Assembly (NCBI GenBank): GCA_030066045.1
Contig: JASJCJ010000085.1
Coordinates: 1-32,557 of the forward strand
Direction: 5' to 3'
DNA length: 32,557 nucleotides
DNA from: Calothrix sp. MO_167.B12
Lineage (GTDB): Bacteria; Cyanobacteriota; Cyanobacteriia; Cyanobacteriales; Nostocaceae
The notes under the pieces were generated by a model. The model did not search any database and had not been told where the DNA came from. It worked only from the letters and a program-made list of their open reading frames with translations. Shown here one piece after another: positions 32,160 through 32,557 of the stretch. The position numbers and the translations under genes were made by a program. The first letter of the stretch is position 1; each line of letters starts with the position of its first letter.

Positions 32160-32557
32160 TTATTTAACCATTTTTTTATATGGATAATTTAGTATATTTG
32201 TAGATAGTTAATTAGTTTTATATCTTATTAAATATGTAGGGCTTGCTGAATAACTTGAAAACTATTATTTTGTAAGCTTTTAAGGCTATTTTTGGATTAA
32301 AAAGTGCAAGAAAATAGGGGAACTTCAGCTTAAACCCACATTCCGCAGGTTAAATTCAAAACCTTGGTATTTTTATAACCCGGTTATACAAAGACTTTCA
32401 GACATTAAGCTTGTATTGTGTGTTTGGCACTGCTCCCAAACAGAGCCGCGCAAGGAGCGTGAGCGGGAGGAGGAAATTGACAATAGTATCAATCATCCAT
32501 AATTTGATCGGAGTAACTTAATCTTCCGGCGGCGAGCGCAATCAAACCTAATTGCCG
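32160..32557. other. Right edge: possible insertion-sequence end, no gene seen
   Basis: GGGCTTGCTGAATAA (32239-32253) has the look of a terminal inverted repeat of a cyanobacterial IS, but the matching end is not in the window. The rest is AT-rich until about 32440, then becomes GC-rich with CGCGCAAGGAGCGTGAGCGGG. No open frame of note is visible. Confidence 0.25.

Noticed and set aside
1-32557. tRNA, rRNA or riboswitch genes
   Set aside because: No cloverleaf, rRNA segment or known riboswitch core was recognised on either strand by eye; this is not a substitute for a covariance search.

Overview
The window looks like chromosome from a filamentous, probably heterocyst-forming cyanobacterium. 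The evidence is a ferrochelatase with a C-terminal chlorophyll-binding tail, the cyanobacterial order rsmA-ispE-DUF3082, frequent GCGATCGC (HIP1) octamers, many heptameric short tandem repeats, IS200/IS605-type tnpB remnants, and a tyrosine recombinase with a XisA/XisC-like active site. The species cannot be named from the sequence alone.

Layout. Bases 1-425 hold no gene, only repeats and a hairpin family. Bases 426-14177 are mostly housekeeping genes: glpD, a methyltransferase, hemH, pgk, a universal stress protein, hisD, a RodZ-like protein, a pseudouridine synthase, a DUF2993 protein, cdsA and cbiT. Gaps contain two decayed genes (4292-5201), small hairpin repeats, a MITE-like element and a collapsed tnpB between cdsA and cbiT. 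Bases 14472-15881 encode a membrane-anchored Ser/Thr kinase. Bases 16168-20234 form a coherent but poorly understood cluster: a small HMA2-domain protein, an HMA2-containing P-type ATPase whose CPx metal motif is replaced, a DUF5132-like glycine-rich membrane protein, and a convergent gene for a similar protein. A tnpB scrap sits inside the cluster. Bases 20781-24431 hold a Uma2 nuclease, a truncated Ycf48-like gene that runs into a heptamer array, DUF3082, ispE and rsmA. Bases 24532-28131 encode a 1199-residue GAF/PAS histidine kinase.

From about 28219 to the right edge the content turns accessory: the tyrosine recombinase, a GerMN lipoprotein, a tnpB remnant, a ribbon-helix-helix protein and a ParA ATPase with iterated sequences upstream. 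This resembles part of an integrative or plasmid-derived element, but only one edge could lie inside the window.

The main candidates for something undescribed are: (1) the HMA2 / CPx-less P-type ATPase / DUF5132 cluster; (2) the XisA/XisC-like recombinase near a ParA-RHH partition pair; (3) a six-copy stem-loop family whose stems co-vary while loop and flanks stay fixed; and (4) heptamer repeats that repeatedly supply the stop codon or the 5' leader of genes. All functional statements rest on motif reading without database searches.
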